Source: Amycolatopsis sulphurea
Lineage (GTDB): Bacteria; Actinomycetota; Actinomycetes; Mycobacteriales; Pseudonocardiaceae
Assembly (NCBI RefSeq): GCF_002564045.1
Contig: NZ_PDJK01000001.1
Location: 1,240,001-1,304,000 of the forward strand
Direction: 5' to 3'
DNA: 64,000 nt
Part shown: in pieces, positions 32,555 to 41,649 of the stretch
How positions within the stretch are numbered: position 1 is the first letter of the stretch
How the letters are laid out: each line of letters opens with the position of its first letter
Notes under the pieces: model-generated
The model's input: the letters and a program-made list of their open reading frames with translations, nothing else
Databases searched by the model: none
What the model was told of the DNA's origin: nothing
Position numbers and translations under genes: made by a program

Positions 32555-34015
32555 TCAACACAACCGATCAGCGGCAGGCAGCACACCGCCGAGCAGATAC
32601 TCACCCACCGCATCGGTTACGCAGGCGGACGACGCGTACCCATACACGCCGTGCCGGAACGAGGAGGCGAGCGTGACCATCCGGGAGCCACGCAGCGCGC
32701 GATGCAGTTCCTGCTGCCCGGGATACGGAGTGACCGGATCACCGGTCGCGCCGACGATGAGAACCGAACGATCGTTGCCGATGCGGGTCGGTGGTTCGGA
32801 CGGCGCGACCGGCCAGAACGTGCAAGCGGTGAGGTGACGTGCGAGCGGGCCGTAGAACGGTTCGGTGGCCGCGTGTGCCCGGATGTCGGCGTAGTAGGTT
32901 TCCGGATCGCGCGAAGCGGCACGGTCCGCGCAGGCGTTCGCCGTCGACGCGCTGAACCAGAAGTCCCGAGTCACCGTGGTATCGGTGTAGAGCGCCAGCT
33001 TTTCCTGTTGGACGGCCGTCGGCCGGGCGGGCAGGCCGCGAGCCGCGTCCCGGAGCACGCGGACCTGTGCGCTGAGTTCGGCGTAAGACTCATCGGTGTC
33101 GTCGGACGTGAGTAACAGCCCGGGAATCCGGTCGGCGGTGATCCGGTGTTCGCCGACTTCGAGCGGCCCGCGGGCGGCGGCACGCTGGATGTCCAGTACG
33201 GTCCGCACGACCGCGGTGGCCGTCGCGCCGAGGTCGTACTGTCCATTGTGGTGGGACGCCCACGCTGCCCAGTCTCGCAGCGCCGCGGCATCCGCGGACG
33301 CCGTTTCCCTGATCAGCGCGGGACCGTACGCATTCGGCGCGATCGCGCTGTCGAGCACGACGCGGTCGGTCCGGTCCGGGAACATCTGGGTGTAGACGGC
33401 GCCCAAGTAGGTGCCGTACGACCAGCCGAGATACGAGATCCGCTCCTCCCCCAGCGCAGCGCGGACCACGTCCAGATCACGGGCGATGGATCGCGTTCCC
33501 GCGTACGGCAACACATCCCGGTGACTCGTGCAGCGCGCGGCCAGTGCTTTCGCCGCCGAGATGGTGCGGTCGAAAGAGGCGCGGTCCACGGGCGCGGCTT
33601 GCGCCAGGCTGACGTACTCCCCGGTCGGCCAGCCACAGTCGAGTGGCGTGCTGCCGCCGAAGAACCGCGGGTCGATGCCCACCAGGTCGTAGCGGGCGGC
33701 GATCTCGGGTGCCTGCCGCACCATCGTCGCCACCCCTTGCCGCGACGGGCCGGGGCCGCCTTCCTCGACCACGAGGGTCCCGGCCCGGCGCTCCGGATCG
33801 GACGCCGGACGCCGAGCCAGCGCCACGGTGATCTTCCGGCCACCGGGTTCCGCGTAGTTCAACGGCACCCGCACCTCCCCGCATCGCGCGCCCACCGCGT
33901 CGAGTGCCGTGTCGGTGGCGCAGTGGTGCCAGGAGATCTTCTGCCCGGGGCCGGCCGAGACCGTCTGCACGACGGCGAGCAGGACACCGCCGAGGACGCA
34001 CAGTTCTCTTTTCAT
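32555..34015 (-). CDS. Secreted alpha/beta hydrolase, TAP-like (tripeptidyl aminopeptidase family)
   Basis: 486 residues from ATG 34015: a signal peptide (MKRELCVLGGVLLAVVQTVSA) is followed by a mature domain with several cysteines. Nucleophile elbow LGWSYGTYLG, aspartate in VGATGDPVTPY, and the C-terminal TAP-like segment with YASSACVTDAVGEYLLGG. The oxyanion loop reads EEGGPGPS and the next motif GIDPRFFGGSTP, slightly off the usual GGPGGS and PRGTGRS. Exported relatives remove tripeptides or hydrolyse esters. It may feed peptides to the importer, although no TGGCCTA site precedes it. Confidence 0.88.
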   Translation of the reverse strand: MKRELCVLGGVLLAVVQTVSAGPGQKISWHHCATDTALDAVGARCGEVRVPLNYAEPGGRKITVALARRPASDPERRAGTLVVEEGGPGPSRQGVATMVRQAPEIAARYDLVGIDPRFFGGSTPLDCGWPTGEYVSLAQAAPVDRASFDRTISAAKALAARCTSHRDVLPYAGTRSIARDLDVVRAALGEERISYLGWSYGTYLGAVYTQMFPDRTDRVVLDSAIAPNAYGPALIRETASADAAALRDWAAWASHHNGQYDLGATATAVVRTVLDIQRAAARGPLEVGEHRITADRIPGLLLTSDDTDESYAELSAQVRVLRDAARGLPARPTAVQQEKLALYTDTTVTRDFWFSASTANACADRAASRDPETYYADIRAHAATEPFYGPLARHLTACTFWPVAPSEPPTRIGNDRSVLIVGATGDPVTPYPGQQELHRALRGSRMVTLASSFRHGVYGYASSACVTDAVGEYLLGGVLPAADRLC

Positions 34016-34127
34016 ACCGCCGAAATTAGCGACCTCGCCGGCCCACCGGCATCGGCCGCGAGACAGAGATCCGGCCTGCCGCGGTAGCTCTCCCGGCAGA
34101 AATAACCCGGTCTCCTGGTCCGCAATT

Positions 34128-34147
34128 TGGCCTATTACACTGGTTCG
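34128..34147 (+). promoter_or_regulatory. Operator-like site (perfect left arm) before DUF885 gene
   Basis: TGGCCTA-TTACAC-TGGTTCG, 51 bp before the ATG, the same distance as at the S9 peptidase and ligase genes. The right arm is weak. Confidence 0.55.
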
Positions 34148-34197
34148 AGCGGTGTTACAGTCGAGCCTTCCCGTCCACCGCCAGGGAGGCAGCACCC

Positions 34198-35862
34198 ATG
34201 AGCCCGTCCCCGATCGACGCCCTCGCCGCCGAATTCCTCGAGGCCATCAGTTCCGCCGATCCGTTCAGCGCCTCGGTCTTCGGCTTGCCCGGCTACGACG
34301 ACCAGGTGCCCGACCTGAGCGCGGACGGCGAAGCGGCGGCCGCGGACCGGCTGCTCGCGCTGGCCGGGCGGGCCGAGGCGATCCCGGCGGACACCCTCTC
34401 CGAGGACGACCAGATCACCCGGGACGTGCTGATCCACACCGCGCACTCGACCGCGTCCCCGCTGACCGACCGGCACGCGGAGTTCGCGCTGGCCGGGCAC
34501 ACCTCGCCGATCACCGCGGTCTTCACCGCGCTGGCGAACACCGCGGTCAAGACCCCGCAGCAGGAACAGGACTACCTGACCCGGCTGCGGCGCTCGGCCG
34601 GATACCTGGCCCAGGTCGGCGAGCGGGCGCTGGCCGGTGCGGCGAGCGGTCAGGTCCCCACCCAGCGCGGGCTGACCCAGGCCATCGACCAGTACACCGG
34701 CTACCTCTCCACCTCGCCGGACGACGATTCGATCGTGCGGACCGTCCGCGGCACCAGGATCGAGGGCGAGGCCCGCGCGCTGGTCGTGGACTCCGTGCGC
34801 CCGGCGATCGCGGCGCTGCTGGAAACGCTGGCCGGCCCGGTCCGGGACAAGGCTCGCTCCGACGACGACAGCGGCGTTCTCCACCTGCCCGACGGTCCGG
34901 CCCTCTACGCCCGCGCGGTCGCCGCGCACACCTCCACCGACCGCGACCCGGAGGAAATCCACCAGCTCGGCCTGGACATCTGCGCCCAGCTGCGGGACGA
35001 ATACGCCGCGCTGGGCAAGAAGGTGTTCGGCACCGGCGACTTCGACACCATCGTCGACCGGCTGCGCAACGACCCCGGCCTGCGCTACGAGACCGACGAC
35101 CAGATCCTCGCCGACACCCGCGGGTTGCTCGCCCGCGCGGAGAGCGTGGTGGGCGACTGGTTCGGCCGCGTCTACCGGACCCCGTGCACGGTCACGCCGA
35201 TCGACGAGGTGCTCGCCCCGACCGCGGTGCCCGGCCAGTATGTGCCGCCGGCCGGGGACGGCAGCCGCCCAGGCCAGTTCCAGGTCAACACCTACCGGCC
35301 GGAGACCCGCACGCGGTACGAGTACGAGACGCTCTCCTTCCATGAGAGCGTCCCCGGCCACCACCTGCAGTTCGCGCTCAGCCAGGAGCTGACCCACCTG
35401 CCGGAGTTCCGCCGTTACCTCTACCTGCCCGCCTTCGGCGAGGGCTGGGGCCTCTACTCCGAGCGGCTCGCCGACGAGATGGGGCTCTACAGCGGCGATC
35501 TGGCCCGCTTCGGGATGGTCTCGTTCGACTCCTGGCGGGCCTGCCGGCTGGTGGTGGACACCGGAATGCACCACCGCGGCTGGACCCGGCAGCAGGCGAT
35601 CGACTTCATGCTCGCCAACAGCGCGCTGACCCCGGGGACCATCATCAACGAGGTCGACCGCTACATCTCCTGGCCGGGACAGGCACTGGGGTACATGATC
35701 GGGCGGCTGGAGATCGAGGGCGCCCGCAAGCGTGCCACCGACCGGCTCGGCGCCGCCTTCGACATCCGGGCCTTCCACGACGTGCTCCACTCCCAGGGCG
35801 CGCTGCCGATGACGGTGCTGAACTCCGTGGTGGACCGCTGGATCGAGCGCACCGCAAGCTGA
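34198..35862 (+). CDS. DUF885 family putative metallopeptidase
   Basis: 554 residues with GGGAGG upstream of the ATG. All-helical protein with the metal-binding HESVPGHH motif near residue 382 and FGEGWGLYSERLADEMG about 30 residues later, as in DUF885 proteins related to M2/M3-like peptidases. No signal peptide, so cytosolic. DUF885 members are thought to be carboxypeptidase-like, but activities are poorly known. Its operator-like site and peptidase neighbours place it in the peptide-degrading regulon. Confidence 0.88.
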   Translation: MSPSPIDALAAEFLEAISSADPFSASVFGLPGYDDQVPDLSADGEAAAADRLLALAGRAEAIPADTLSEDDQITRDVLIHTAHSTASPLTDRHAEFALAGHTSPITAVFTALANTAVKTPQQEQDYLTRLRRSAGYLAQVGERALAGAASGQVPTQRGLTQAIDQYTGYLSTSPDDDSIVRTVRGTRIEGEARALVVDSVRPAIAALLETLAGPVRDKARSDDDSGVLHLPDGPALYARAVAAHTSTDRDPEEIHQLGLDICAQLRDEYAALGKKVFGTGDFDTIVDRLRNDPGLRYETDDQILADTRGLLARAESVVGDWFGRVYRTPCTVTPIDEVLAPTAVPGQYVPPAGDGSRPGQFQVNTYRPETRTRYEYETLSFHESVPGHHLQFALSQELTHLPEFRRYLYLPAFGEGWGLYSERLADEMGLYSGDLARFGMVSFDSWRACRLVVDTGMHHRGWTRQQAIDFMLANSALTPGTIINEVDRYISWPGQALGYMIGRLEIEGARKRATDRLGAAFDIRAFHDVLHSQGALPMTVLNSVVDRWIERTAS

Positions 35863-35903
35863 ACGCCGAGGCGCGGACCCGGCGCCGGACCGGTTTCAGG
35901 TCT

Positions 35904-35950
35904 GTGAAGGGGCCCTTCACAGACTCAGAGTCCGTGAAGGGCCCCTTCAC
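35904..35950. repeat. 47-nt nested palindrome (GTGAAGGGGCCCTTCAC family)
   Basis: The full unit with centre A. The left connector is AGACTC and the right GAGTCC. It lies 42 bp after the DUF885 stop. Confidence 0.9.
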
Positions 35951-36129
35951 AGACCTCCACACCCGGCGCGGCCGGGTCTCGGGATACCCGGCACGGACCT
36001 CTCCTCCGGCCTTCGGCGCGGTGGTCCTGGTGGTGCTCACGGTCCTGCGGTGCCCGCACTCGCGCGCACGGAGGTCTCGTTCGCTCTGCCCGGTGCGCAG
36101 CACCATCCGGCACGCGCCGTACCGGCAAT

Positions 36130-36149
36130 TGGCCTAGTTTGACAGGCCG
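36130..36149 (+). promoter_or_regulatory. Operator-like inverted repeat, distal site of S9 peptidase gene
   Basis: TGGCCTA-GTTTGA-CAGGCCG: left arm perfect, right arm 5 of 7. Confidence 0.65.
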
Positions 36150-36266
36150 TAAATATTGACTGACCCTGAGGGCTGTCAACGCCTAGCGGTTTGGTTAAAT
36201 ATCTCAGCGCCACCTTGCTGGATTATGCCTTAAACTTGTGCCGACAGGGGGCCGGGATCGACCTAT

Positions 36267-36286
36267 TGGTCTACCTAGCTAGGCCA
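36267..36286 (+). promoter_or_regulatory. Operator-like inverted repeat, proximal site of S9 peptidase gene
   Basis: TGGTCTA-CCTAGC-TAGGCCA: left arm 6 of 7, right arm perfect, 52 bp before the ATG at 36338. Confidence 0.72.
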
Positions 36287-36337
36287 AAGTTGGCGCCTCG
36301 GCCCTGCCTGGCCGTCCGACGACCTGTGGAGGATTCC

Positions 36338-38332
36338 ATGGCCCACCCCGAGCCCGGCGCCCCGTCCGGACCGCTGACCCCGGCCGATCTCGCGGCCCTG
36401 CGGTCCGTCACCGATCCGCAGGTCTCCCGGGACGGGCTGCTGCGGGCGTGCGTGGTGCAGGGGCCGGCACCAGAGCGTGGGGAGCCAGCCCGGTCGGCGA
36501 TCTGGCTGGCCCGCGGGGACGAACCGGCCGCGCCGGTCACCTCCGGCGCCGGAGCCGACCAGGCACCCCGCATCTCGCCGAGCGGGCGGTTCCTCGCCTT
36601 CGCCTCGGACCGGGAGCAGCCGGGGCTGTGGCGGCTCTACATCGCGCCGCTGGACGCGCACGGCACGAACGAGCCGTGGAAGATCGACGCGGTGCCCGGC
36701 GTCGTCGAGGACATCGTGTGGGCGGCCGACGAGTCGGGGCTGGTGGTGCTGACCGCCGACGAGGGGTCCGACGCCGGCAACATCCGCGGCGGCACCCGGT
36801 TCGTCCCGCCGGAGGAGGCCGGCGCCTCGTTCCTCGTGCGCAGGCCGGCCACCGTCCGGCGGCGCGTGCACTGGGTGCGGCTGCCCTCGGGCACCGTGCG
36901 GCAGGTCAGCCCGGACGACCGGACGGTCTGGGAGATCGGCTGGGCCGGGCAGGGCCCGCTGGCCGCGGTGGTGTCCGCCGATCCGACCGAAAGCGGCTGG
37001 TACGACGCGGAACTCGCGACCATCGACCTGGCGGACGCGACCGCCAAGATCGTCTACACCCCGTCCTGGCAGCTGCAGTCCCCCGCGGTCTCCCCGGACG
37101 GGCGCTCGATCGCGTTCCTGGAGGCACCGCAGAGCGACCGCGCCCTGCTGGCCGGCTCGCTGACCATCCTCGACCTGGACACCGGAACGGTCACCCGGCC
37201 CGAGCACGAGGCCGACCTGACCCGGGTGCGCTGGACCGCCGACGGCCGGCTCTTCTGGGTCGGCGTCGCCTCCGTCGAGACCGCCTGCGGATTCTTCCGC
37301 CCGGCGGAGACCGGCTGGCAGCTCGACCAGCGCTGGCGCGGCCTGGGCACCCTCGGCCGCACCTACCTGACCGCCGCCACCTGCAGTCTCGACGGCACCA
37401 CGATCGTCGCCGGATTCCAGGCGCACAACGAGCCGCCCGAACTCCGGCAACTCGGTCAGCGGTCCGGCGAGCCGCCGCACTGGCGTGCGCTCACCAGCCT
37501 CAACACCGCGCTCGCCGGACGGGCGAAGGTCCGCGAGAGCGTGCACAAGTGGAAGTCCTCCGACGGCGTCGAGATCGAGGGGATCCTGCTCCTGCCCGAA
37601 AGCGGGTACGAGACTCCCCTGCCGCTCGTCGTGGTGCCGCACGGCGGTCCCACCAACGCCACGACCTCGGTGTTCGCCGCGGGTGCACACCGTGGCGACG
37701 GGATCCTGCTGGCCCAGGCCGGCTGCGCGGTGCTGCTGCCCAACCCGCGCGGCTCGACCGGCCGCGGCCGGGAGTTCATGGCCGCCAACCTCGGCGACAT
37801 GGGCGGCGGCGACCTGCGCGATCTGGAATCCGGGGTCGACTCGCTGGCCGCGGCCGGGATCGCCGACCCGGCGCGGGCCGGGATCGTCGGCATCTCCTAC
37901 GGCGGGTTCATGTCCGCCTGGGCGGCCGCGTGCAGCGACCGGTTCGCCGCGGCGATCCCGATCTCCGGCATCACCGACTGGCTGAGCTTCCACCACACCT
38001 CGAACCTCGGCCGGTTCGACGAGATCTACCTCGACGGCACCCCCTACGACCCGTCCGGTCCGTATCTGGACCGCTCCCCGGTGTTCCACGCCGCGAAGTG
38101 CCGCACGCCGACCCTGCTGCTGCACGGCGACGCCGACCTCGCCTGCCCGGTGACCCAGGCGCAGGAGTTCTACCAGGCCCTCGCCGCGGTGGGCTGCGAA
38201 ACGGAATTCGTCACCTACAAGGGTGCCGGGCACGGAATGACCGAACGCGAGCACGTGCTCGACGTGGCCGAGCGCATTCTCGGCTGGTTCTCCCGGCACC
38301 TCGGATTCCCGGTCCCCGGCAGCACGCCGTGA
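36338..38332 (+). CDS. S9 family prolyl oligopeptidase/acylaminoacyl peptidase
   Basis: 664 residues from ATG 36338 with GGAGG at the right distance; a longer frame from 36191 has no ribosome site. An N-terminal beta-propeller (residues ~60-390) precedes the alpha/beta hydrolase domain with nucleophile GISYGGFMSAW near residue 519, aspartate in LLLHGDADLACPV and histidine in GAGHGMT. PHGGPTN is the typical oxyanion region. It cleaves short peptides after proline or removes acylated N-terminal residues in the cytosol. N-acetylated, Aib/Pro-rich peptides would suit this class, but that is inference. Confidence 0.92.
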   Translation: MAHPEPGAPSGPLTPADLAALRSVTDPQVSRDGLLRACVVQGPAPERGEPARSAIWLARGDEPAAPVTSGAGADQAPRISPSGRFLAFASDREQPGLWRLYIAPLDAHGTNEPWKIDAVPGVVEDIVWAADESGLVVLTADEGSDAGNIRGGTRFVPPEEAGASFLVRRPATVRRRVHWVRLPSGTVRQVSPDDRTVWEIGWAGQGPLAAVVSADPTESGWYDAELATIDLADATAKIVYTPSWQLQSPAVSPDGRSIAFLEAPQSDRALLAGSLTILDLDTGTVTRPEHEADLTRVRWTADGRLFWVGVASVETACGFFRPAETGWQLDQRWRGLGTLGRTYLTAATCSLDGTTIVAGFQAHNEPPELRQLGQRSGEPPHWRALTSLNTALAGRAKVRESVHKWKSSDGVEIEGILLLPESGYETPLPLVVVPHGGPTNATTSVFAAGAHRGDGILLAQAGCAVLLPNPRGSTGRGREFMAANLGDMGGGDLRDLESGVDSLAAAGIADPARAGIVGISYGGFMSAWAAACSDRFAAAIPISGITDWLSFHHTSNLGRFDEIYLDGTPYDPSGPYLDRSPVFHAAKCRTPTLLLHGDADLACPVTQAQEFYQALAAVGCETEFVTYKGAGHGMTEREHVLDVAERILGWFSRHLGFPVPGSTP

Positions 38333-38353
38333 CCTCCCGAGCTGGGCTCGATA

Positions 38354-38372
38354 TGGCCCAGATGATGGGACG
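38354..38372 (+). promoter_or_regulatory. Weak operator-like site before GntR paralogue 2
   Basis: CTCGATA-TGGCCCA lies upstream of this gene and CTCGATA-TGGCCTA upstream of the ligase. Here TGGCCCA-GATGA-TGGGACG forms an imperfect repeat with a five-base spacer, about 100 bp before the start. Autoregulation is possible. Confidence 0.4.
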
Positions 38373-38473
38373 TAAGCTCGACCGGGCCTGATGGTGTATT
38401 TTTTTCCTTCAGGGGTCTTTCCGCCAAGGTCCGGAAGCACAGTCGCGAAGCACACACAGAGGGAAGCAGGGCA

Positions 38474-39430
38474 GTGGTCGACAAGCTTCAGGTGAGCAGC
38501 CGTTCGGATGTGCCGATCTACCGGCAGATCGTCACCCAGCTGTCGTTCATGATCGAGGCCGGCGATCTCGCCCCCGGCCAGGCCCTGCCCAGTGCCCGGA
38601 TGCTGGCCGACAACCTGCGCATCAACCGCAACACGGTGGCGCACGCCTATGCCGAGCTGGCCGAGCTCGGACTGGTCGAGGGGCGCGGGCGCAGCGGCAC
38701 GATCGTGGTCGGCCCGGCCGCCGAGCCGGAGGGCACGCCGGAGCGCGGCAAGGCCCGCGAGGTGCTGCAGGGCGCCATCCGCGAATGCGTCGAGCTGGGC
38801 ATGTCCGCGGTGGAGATCCAGTCCCTGGTGCTCAACCTCGCGCTGCGCGCCGAGGACGACCAGCTGAAGATCTCCTTCGTCGAGTGCAATTCCGACCGGG
38901 CGAAGTACTTCGCCAGCGAGCTGGAGCAGCACATAGGGATGCGGGTCACGCCGCTGGTGCTGGGCGAGTTCACCGCCGCCGAGGAGCCCGCCGACCTGGT
39001 GCTGACCACCTTCTTCCACCTCGCCGAGGTGCGCACGCTGATGCGCCGGCAGCCGGCCGAGGTGGTGGCCATCGTGGTCGCCCCGCACGTGCAGACCCTG
39101 GTGCGGATCGCCGCCGCGGCCCGCACCGGCACGGTCGGCATCTGGTACCGCACCGACGAGCAGGCCGTCACCGTCCGGGATTCCCTGCTGGACTCCGGCA
39201 TCGAGAACGTCCGCGTGCTCGAAGGCGTGACCGACCGCGATCTGGCCGGCATCGACCTGGTGGTCGTGCCGAACGAGGTGCCCGAAATCAAGGAACGGCT
39301 CGAAGGCCGGATCGAGGTGATCGAGTTCGGCAACGTCCTCGACACCGCGTCGATCCGGATGGTCAACGAGGTGGTACGCGACATGCAGGCCGCCAAGCGC
39401 GAAACCCCCGACCGCCTCGCCGCTTCCTGA
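38474..39430 (+). CDS. GntR-family regulator with unusual effector domain, paralogue 2
   Basis: 318 residues from GTG 38474. Winged helix VPIYRQIVTQLSFMIEAGDLAPGQALPSARMLADNLRINRNTVAHAYAELAELGLVEGRGRSGTIVV, then the same 230-residue C-terminal domain as the protein at 11.5 kb (FVECNSDRAKYFASELEQHIGM, TTFFHLAEVRTLMRR, VVAPHVQTLVRIAAAARTGTVGIWY, VIEFGNVLDTASIRMVNEVV). The shared effector domain and shared upstream motif suggest that both proteins sense related compounds. It converges with the B12-mutase operon. Confidence 0.88.
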   Translation: MVDKLQVSSRSDVPIYRQIVTQLSFMIEAGDLAPGQALPSARMLADNLRINRNTVAHAYAELAELGLVEGRGRSGTIVVGPAAEPEGTPERGKAREVLQGAIRECVELGMSAVEIQSLVLNLALRAEDDQLKISFVECNSDRAKYFASELEQHIGMRVTPLVLGEFTAAEEPADLVLTTFFHLAEVRTLMRRQPAEVVAIVVAPHVQTLVRIAAAARTGTVGIWYRTDEQAVTVRDSLLDSGIENVRVLEGVTDRDLAGIDLVVVPNEVPEIKERLEGRIEVIEFGNVLDTASIRMVNEVVRDMQAAKRETPDRLAAS

Positions 39431-39450
39431 CCCCCTCGCACCCGCGGTCC

Positions 39451-39497
39451 GTGAAGGGGCCCTTCACGGACTCTGAGTCCGTGAAGGGCCCCTTCAC
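39451..39497. repeat. 47-nt nested palindrome (GTGAAGGGGCCCTTCAC family)
   Basis: The full unit with centre T between the convergent GntR and mutase genes, where it could terminate transcription from both sides. Confidence 0.9.
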
Positions 39498-39520
39498 AGC
39501 TTTGCGGGGCACGGGCGGGG

Positions 39521-39940
39521 TCAGCGGCCCTGGTTGGCGTTCGAGGTGATGAACTCGACCAGCGCCGAGGTCGGGGTGCCGGGGCCGAAGACCTCGTGCA
39601 CGCCGTAGCCGCGCAGGGTGTCCGCGTCCTCCGGCGGCACCGTGCCACCGACCAGGAACAGCACGTCGTCCCGGCCGTTGTCGCGCAACAGCTGGCACAG
39701 CTCCTTCGCGTACTCCAGGTGCGCGCCGGACAGGCTGGACAAGCCGAGCACGTCCGCGTCCTCCTGCACCACGGCCCGCAGAATGGACTCCGGGGTCTGG
39801 TAGATGCCGGTATAGACCACTTCCATCCCGGAGTCGCGCAACGCCCGCGCGACCACCTTCGCCCCGCGGTCATGGCCGTCCAGGCCGGGCTTGGCGATCA
39901 CGACCTTGATCGGGGCCTGCCGGTTCACCGGTGACTTCAT
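39521..39940 (-). CDS. B12-dependent acyl-CoA mutase, small cobalamin-binding subunit
   Basis: 139 residues from ATG 39940 (AGGAGC upstream). It is a stand-alone cobalamin-binding domain: GLDGHDRGAKVVARALRD supplies the axial ligand His23, followed by the Ser-Leu segment LGLSSLSGAHL and the GG loop VGGTVPPEDADTL. In methylmalonyl-CoA mutase this domain is usually fused; separate small subunits are found in isobutyryl-CoA and 2-hydroxyisobutyryl-CoA mutases. It follows the large subunit gene by 17 bp. Confidence 0.93.
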   Translation of the reverse strand: MKSPVNRQAPIKVVIAKPGLDGHDRGAKVVARALRDSGMEVVYTGIYQTPESILRAVVQEDADVLGLSSLSGAHLEYAKELCQLLRDNGRDDVLFLVGGTVPPEDADTLRGYGVHEVFGPGTPTSALVEFITSNANQGR

Positions 39941-39957
39941 GTCGTTGCTCCTGCTCT

Positions 39958-41649
39958 CTAGAAGACGGTCGACGGCTGGTGGTGGCCCCACACGCCGCGC
40001 AGCACGTCGCAGATCTCGCCGACGGTCGCGCGGGCCCGCACGGCTTCCTCGATCAGCGGCATCAGGTTGTGGTGCAGGTCCGGGGCGGCCTTCTCGATCG
40101 CGCCGAGCGCGGCGCTCACCCGCCGCCCTTCCCGGGTGCGCTTGACCTCGGCGAGCCGGGTCATCTGCCGTTCCATCACGCCGGGCACGGGCCGGTCGAT
40201 CTCGATGTCGAGCTGCTCGTTCTCGTCGATGTAGTCGTTCATCCCGACCACCACCGTGTCGCCGCTCTCGATCCGGGTCTGCTGCTCCCAGGAGGAGTCC
40301 GCGATCAGCTGGGCGGCGTAGCCGGATTCGACCGCGCCGATCATGCCGCCCATCCCGTCGACGCGTTCGATCAGCGAGCGCGCCTCCTCCTCGATCTGGT
40401 TGGTCAGCGTTTCCACGTAGTACGAACCGGCGAGCGGGTCCACCACGTCGGCCGCGCCGGTCTCGTGCAGGATGATCGCCTGGGTGCGCACCGCGATCCG
40501 GATCGCGCTCTCCGACGGGATGGACAGCGCCTCGTCGAGCGAGTTGGTGTGCAGGGACTGGGTTCCGCCGAGGATCGCGGCCATCGCCTGGATCGCCGTG
40601 CGGGCGACGTTGTTGTAGGGCTGCTGCGCGGTCAGCGAAACCCCCGAGGTCTGGCAGTGCGCGCGCATCAGCCAGGACCGCGGATCCTTGCAGCCGAGCC
40701 GTTCCCGGGTCAGCCTCGCCCACAACCGCCGGGCCGCACGGAGTTTCGCGGCCTCCTCGAAGAAGTTGTTGTGCACGTTCCAGAAGAACGACACCCGGGG
40801 CGCGAGCCGGTCCGGGTCGATCCCCCGTTCGATGCCCTTTTCCATGTAGCACAAGGCATTGCTGAGGGTCAGCCCGACCTCTTCGACGGCGGTCGCCCCG
40901 GCGTCGCGGATGTGGTAGCCGCACACGTTGAGCGGGTTGAACCGCGGCATCACGTCCGCGCCGTACTCCATGGTGTCCACCACCAGGTGCACCGAGGGCT
41001 CGGGCGGGAAGATGAACTCGTTCTGGGCGATGTACTCCTTGAGGATGTCGTTCTGCGTGGTGCCGGTCAGCACGTGCCCGGGGAACCCTCGTTCCTCGCC
41101 CACCACGCGGTACATCGCCAGCAGCACCGCGGCGGAGGGATTGATGGTCAGCGAGGTGGAGATCCGGTCCAGCGGGATGCCGTCGAACAGCGCGTGCATG
41201 TCGACCACGGTGTCCACCGCCACGCCGATCCGGCCGACCTCGCGCCGGTACACCTCGTGGTCGGAGTCGTAGCCGAGCAGCGTGGGCAGGTCGAAGTCGG
41301 TGGACAGCCCGGTCTGGCCGGCGTCCAGCAGGTACTTGTAGCGGTTGTTGGTGTCCTCGGCCTGGCCGAACCCCGCCACCTGGCGGATGGTCCACGGACG
41401 CCCGCGGTACATCGTGGAGTGCACGCCACGGGTGTAGGGGTACTCCCCGGGCAGCCCGATGTCGGTCTCCGGGTCGCTGTCCCGGATGTCGGCGCTGGTG
41501 TAGACGTCCTTGACCTTCGTCCCCGAGGACGTCCGGAACTCCGCCCGCCGCGGCGGGATCCGTTCGTAGTCGGCGGCGACGCGCTCGCGCCGCCACTGCT
41601 CGACGTGCTCGTCCCAGCGCTGGTCTCCGTTACCGGTCATGATGTCCAT
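39958..41649 (-). CDS. B12-dependent acyl-CoA mutase, large subunit (2-hydroxyisobutyryl-CoA mutase-like)
   Basis: 563 residues from ATG 41649, preferred to the ATGA-overlapping ATG at 41640 because AAGGAGG is correctly spaced. TIM barrel without the cobalamin domain. Anchored on TIRQVAGFG, LSTDFDLPT and QNDILKEYIAQN, the substrate pocket has Val91 where methylmalonyl-CoA mutase has Tyr89 (Phe80 in isobutyryl-CoA mutase, Ile90 in 2-hydroxyisobutyryl-CoA mutase), Gln209 in place of Arg207, and Asp118 at the position of the diagnostic Asp117 of 2-hydroxyisobutyryl-CoA mutase. So it is not a methylmalonyl-CoA mutase: it should move a C1 group or CoA-carbonyl next to a polar alpha substituent. 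With the ammonia-lyase in the operon, 2-aminoisobutyryl-CoA to 3-aminobutyryl-CoA is the favoured reaction. Confidence 0.92.
   Translation of the reverse strand: MDIMTGNGDQRWDEHVEQWRRERVAADYERIPPRRAEFRTSSGTKVKDVYTSADIRDSDPETDIGLPGEYPYTRGVHSTMYRGRPWTIRQVAGFGQAEDTNNRYKYLLDAGQTGLSTDFDLPTLLGYDSDHEVYRREVGRIGVAVDTVVDMHALFDGIPLDRISTSLTINPSAAVLLAMYRVVGEERGFPGHVLTGTTQNDILKEYIAQNEFIFPPEPSVHLVVDTMEYGADVMPRFNPLNVCGYHIRDAGATAVEEVGLTLSNALCYMEKGIERGIDPDRLAPRVSFFWNVHNNFFEEAAKLRAARRLWARLTRERLGCKDPRSWLMRAHCQTSGVSLTAQQPYNNVARTAIQAMAAILGGTQSLHTNSLDEALSIPSESAIRIAVRTQAIILHETGAADVVDPLAGSYYVETLTNQIEEEARSLIERVDGMGGMIGAVESGYAAQLIADSSWEQQTRIESGDTVVVGMNDYIDENEQLDIEIDRPVPGVMERQMTRLAEVKRTREGRRVSAALGAIEKAAPDLHHNLMPLIEEAVRARATVGEICDVLRGVWGHHQPSTVF

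Larger units (their letters stand above)
35863..36337. other. Regulatory region before the S9 peptidase
   Basis: 475 bp containing a full palindromic repeat after the DUF885 gene and two operator-like inverted repeats 137 bp apart (centre to centre), which could allow looping. The stretch 36150-36260 is clearly AT-richer than its surroundings, as expected for a promoter. Confidence 0.6.

Noticed and set aside
36275..39088. A 937-residue reverse-strand frame opposite the S9 peptidase and GntR genes
   Set aside because: It is a shadow of genes with clear motifs on the other strand.
39958..41649. Methylmalonyl-CoA mutase
   Set aside because: The Arg that binds the substrate carboxylate is Gln, the pocket Tyr is Val, and the cobalamin domain is separate, which excludes a normal methylmalonyl-CoA mutase.
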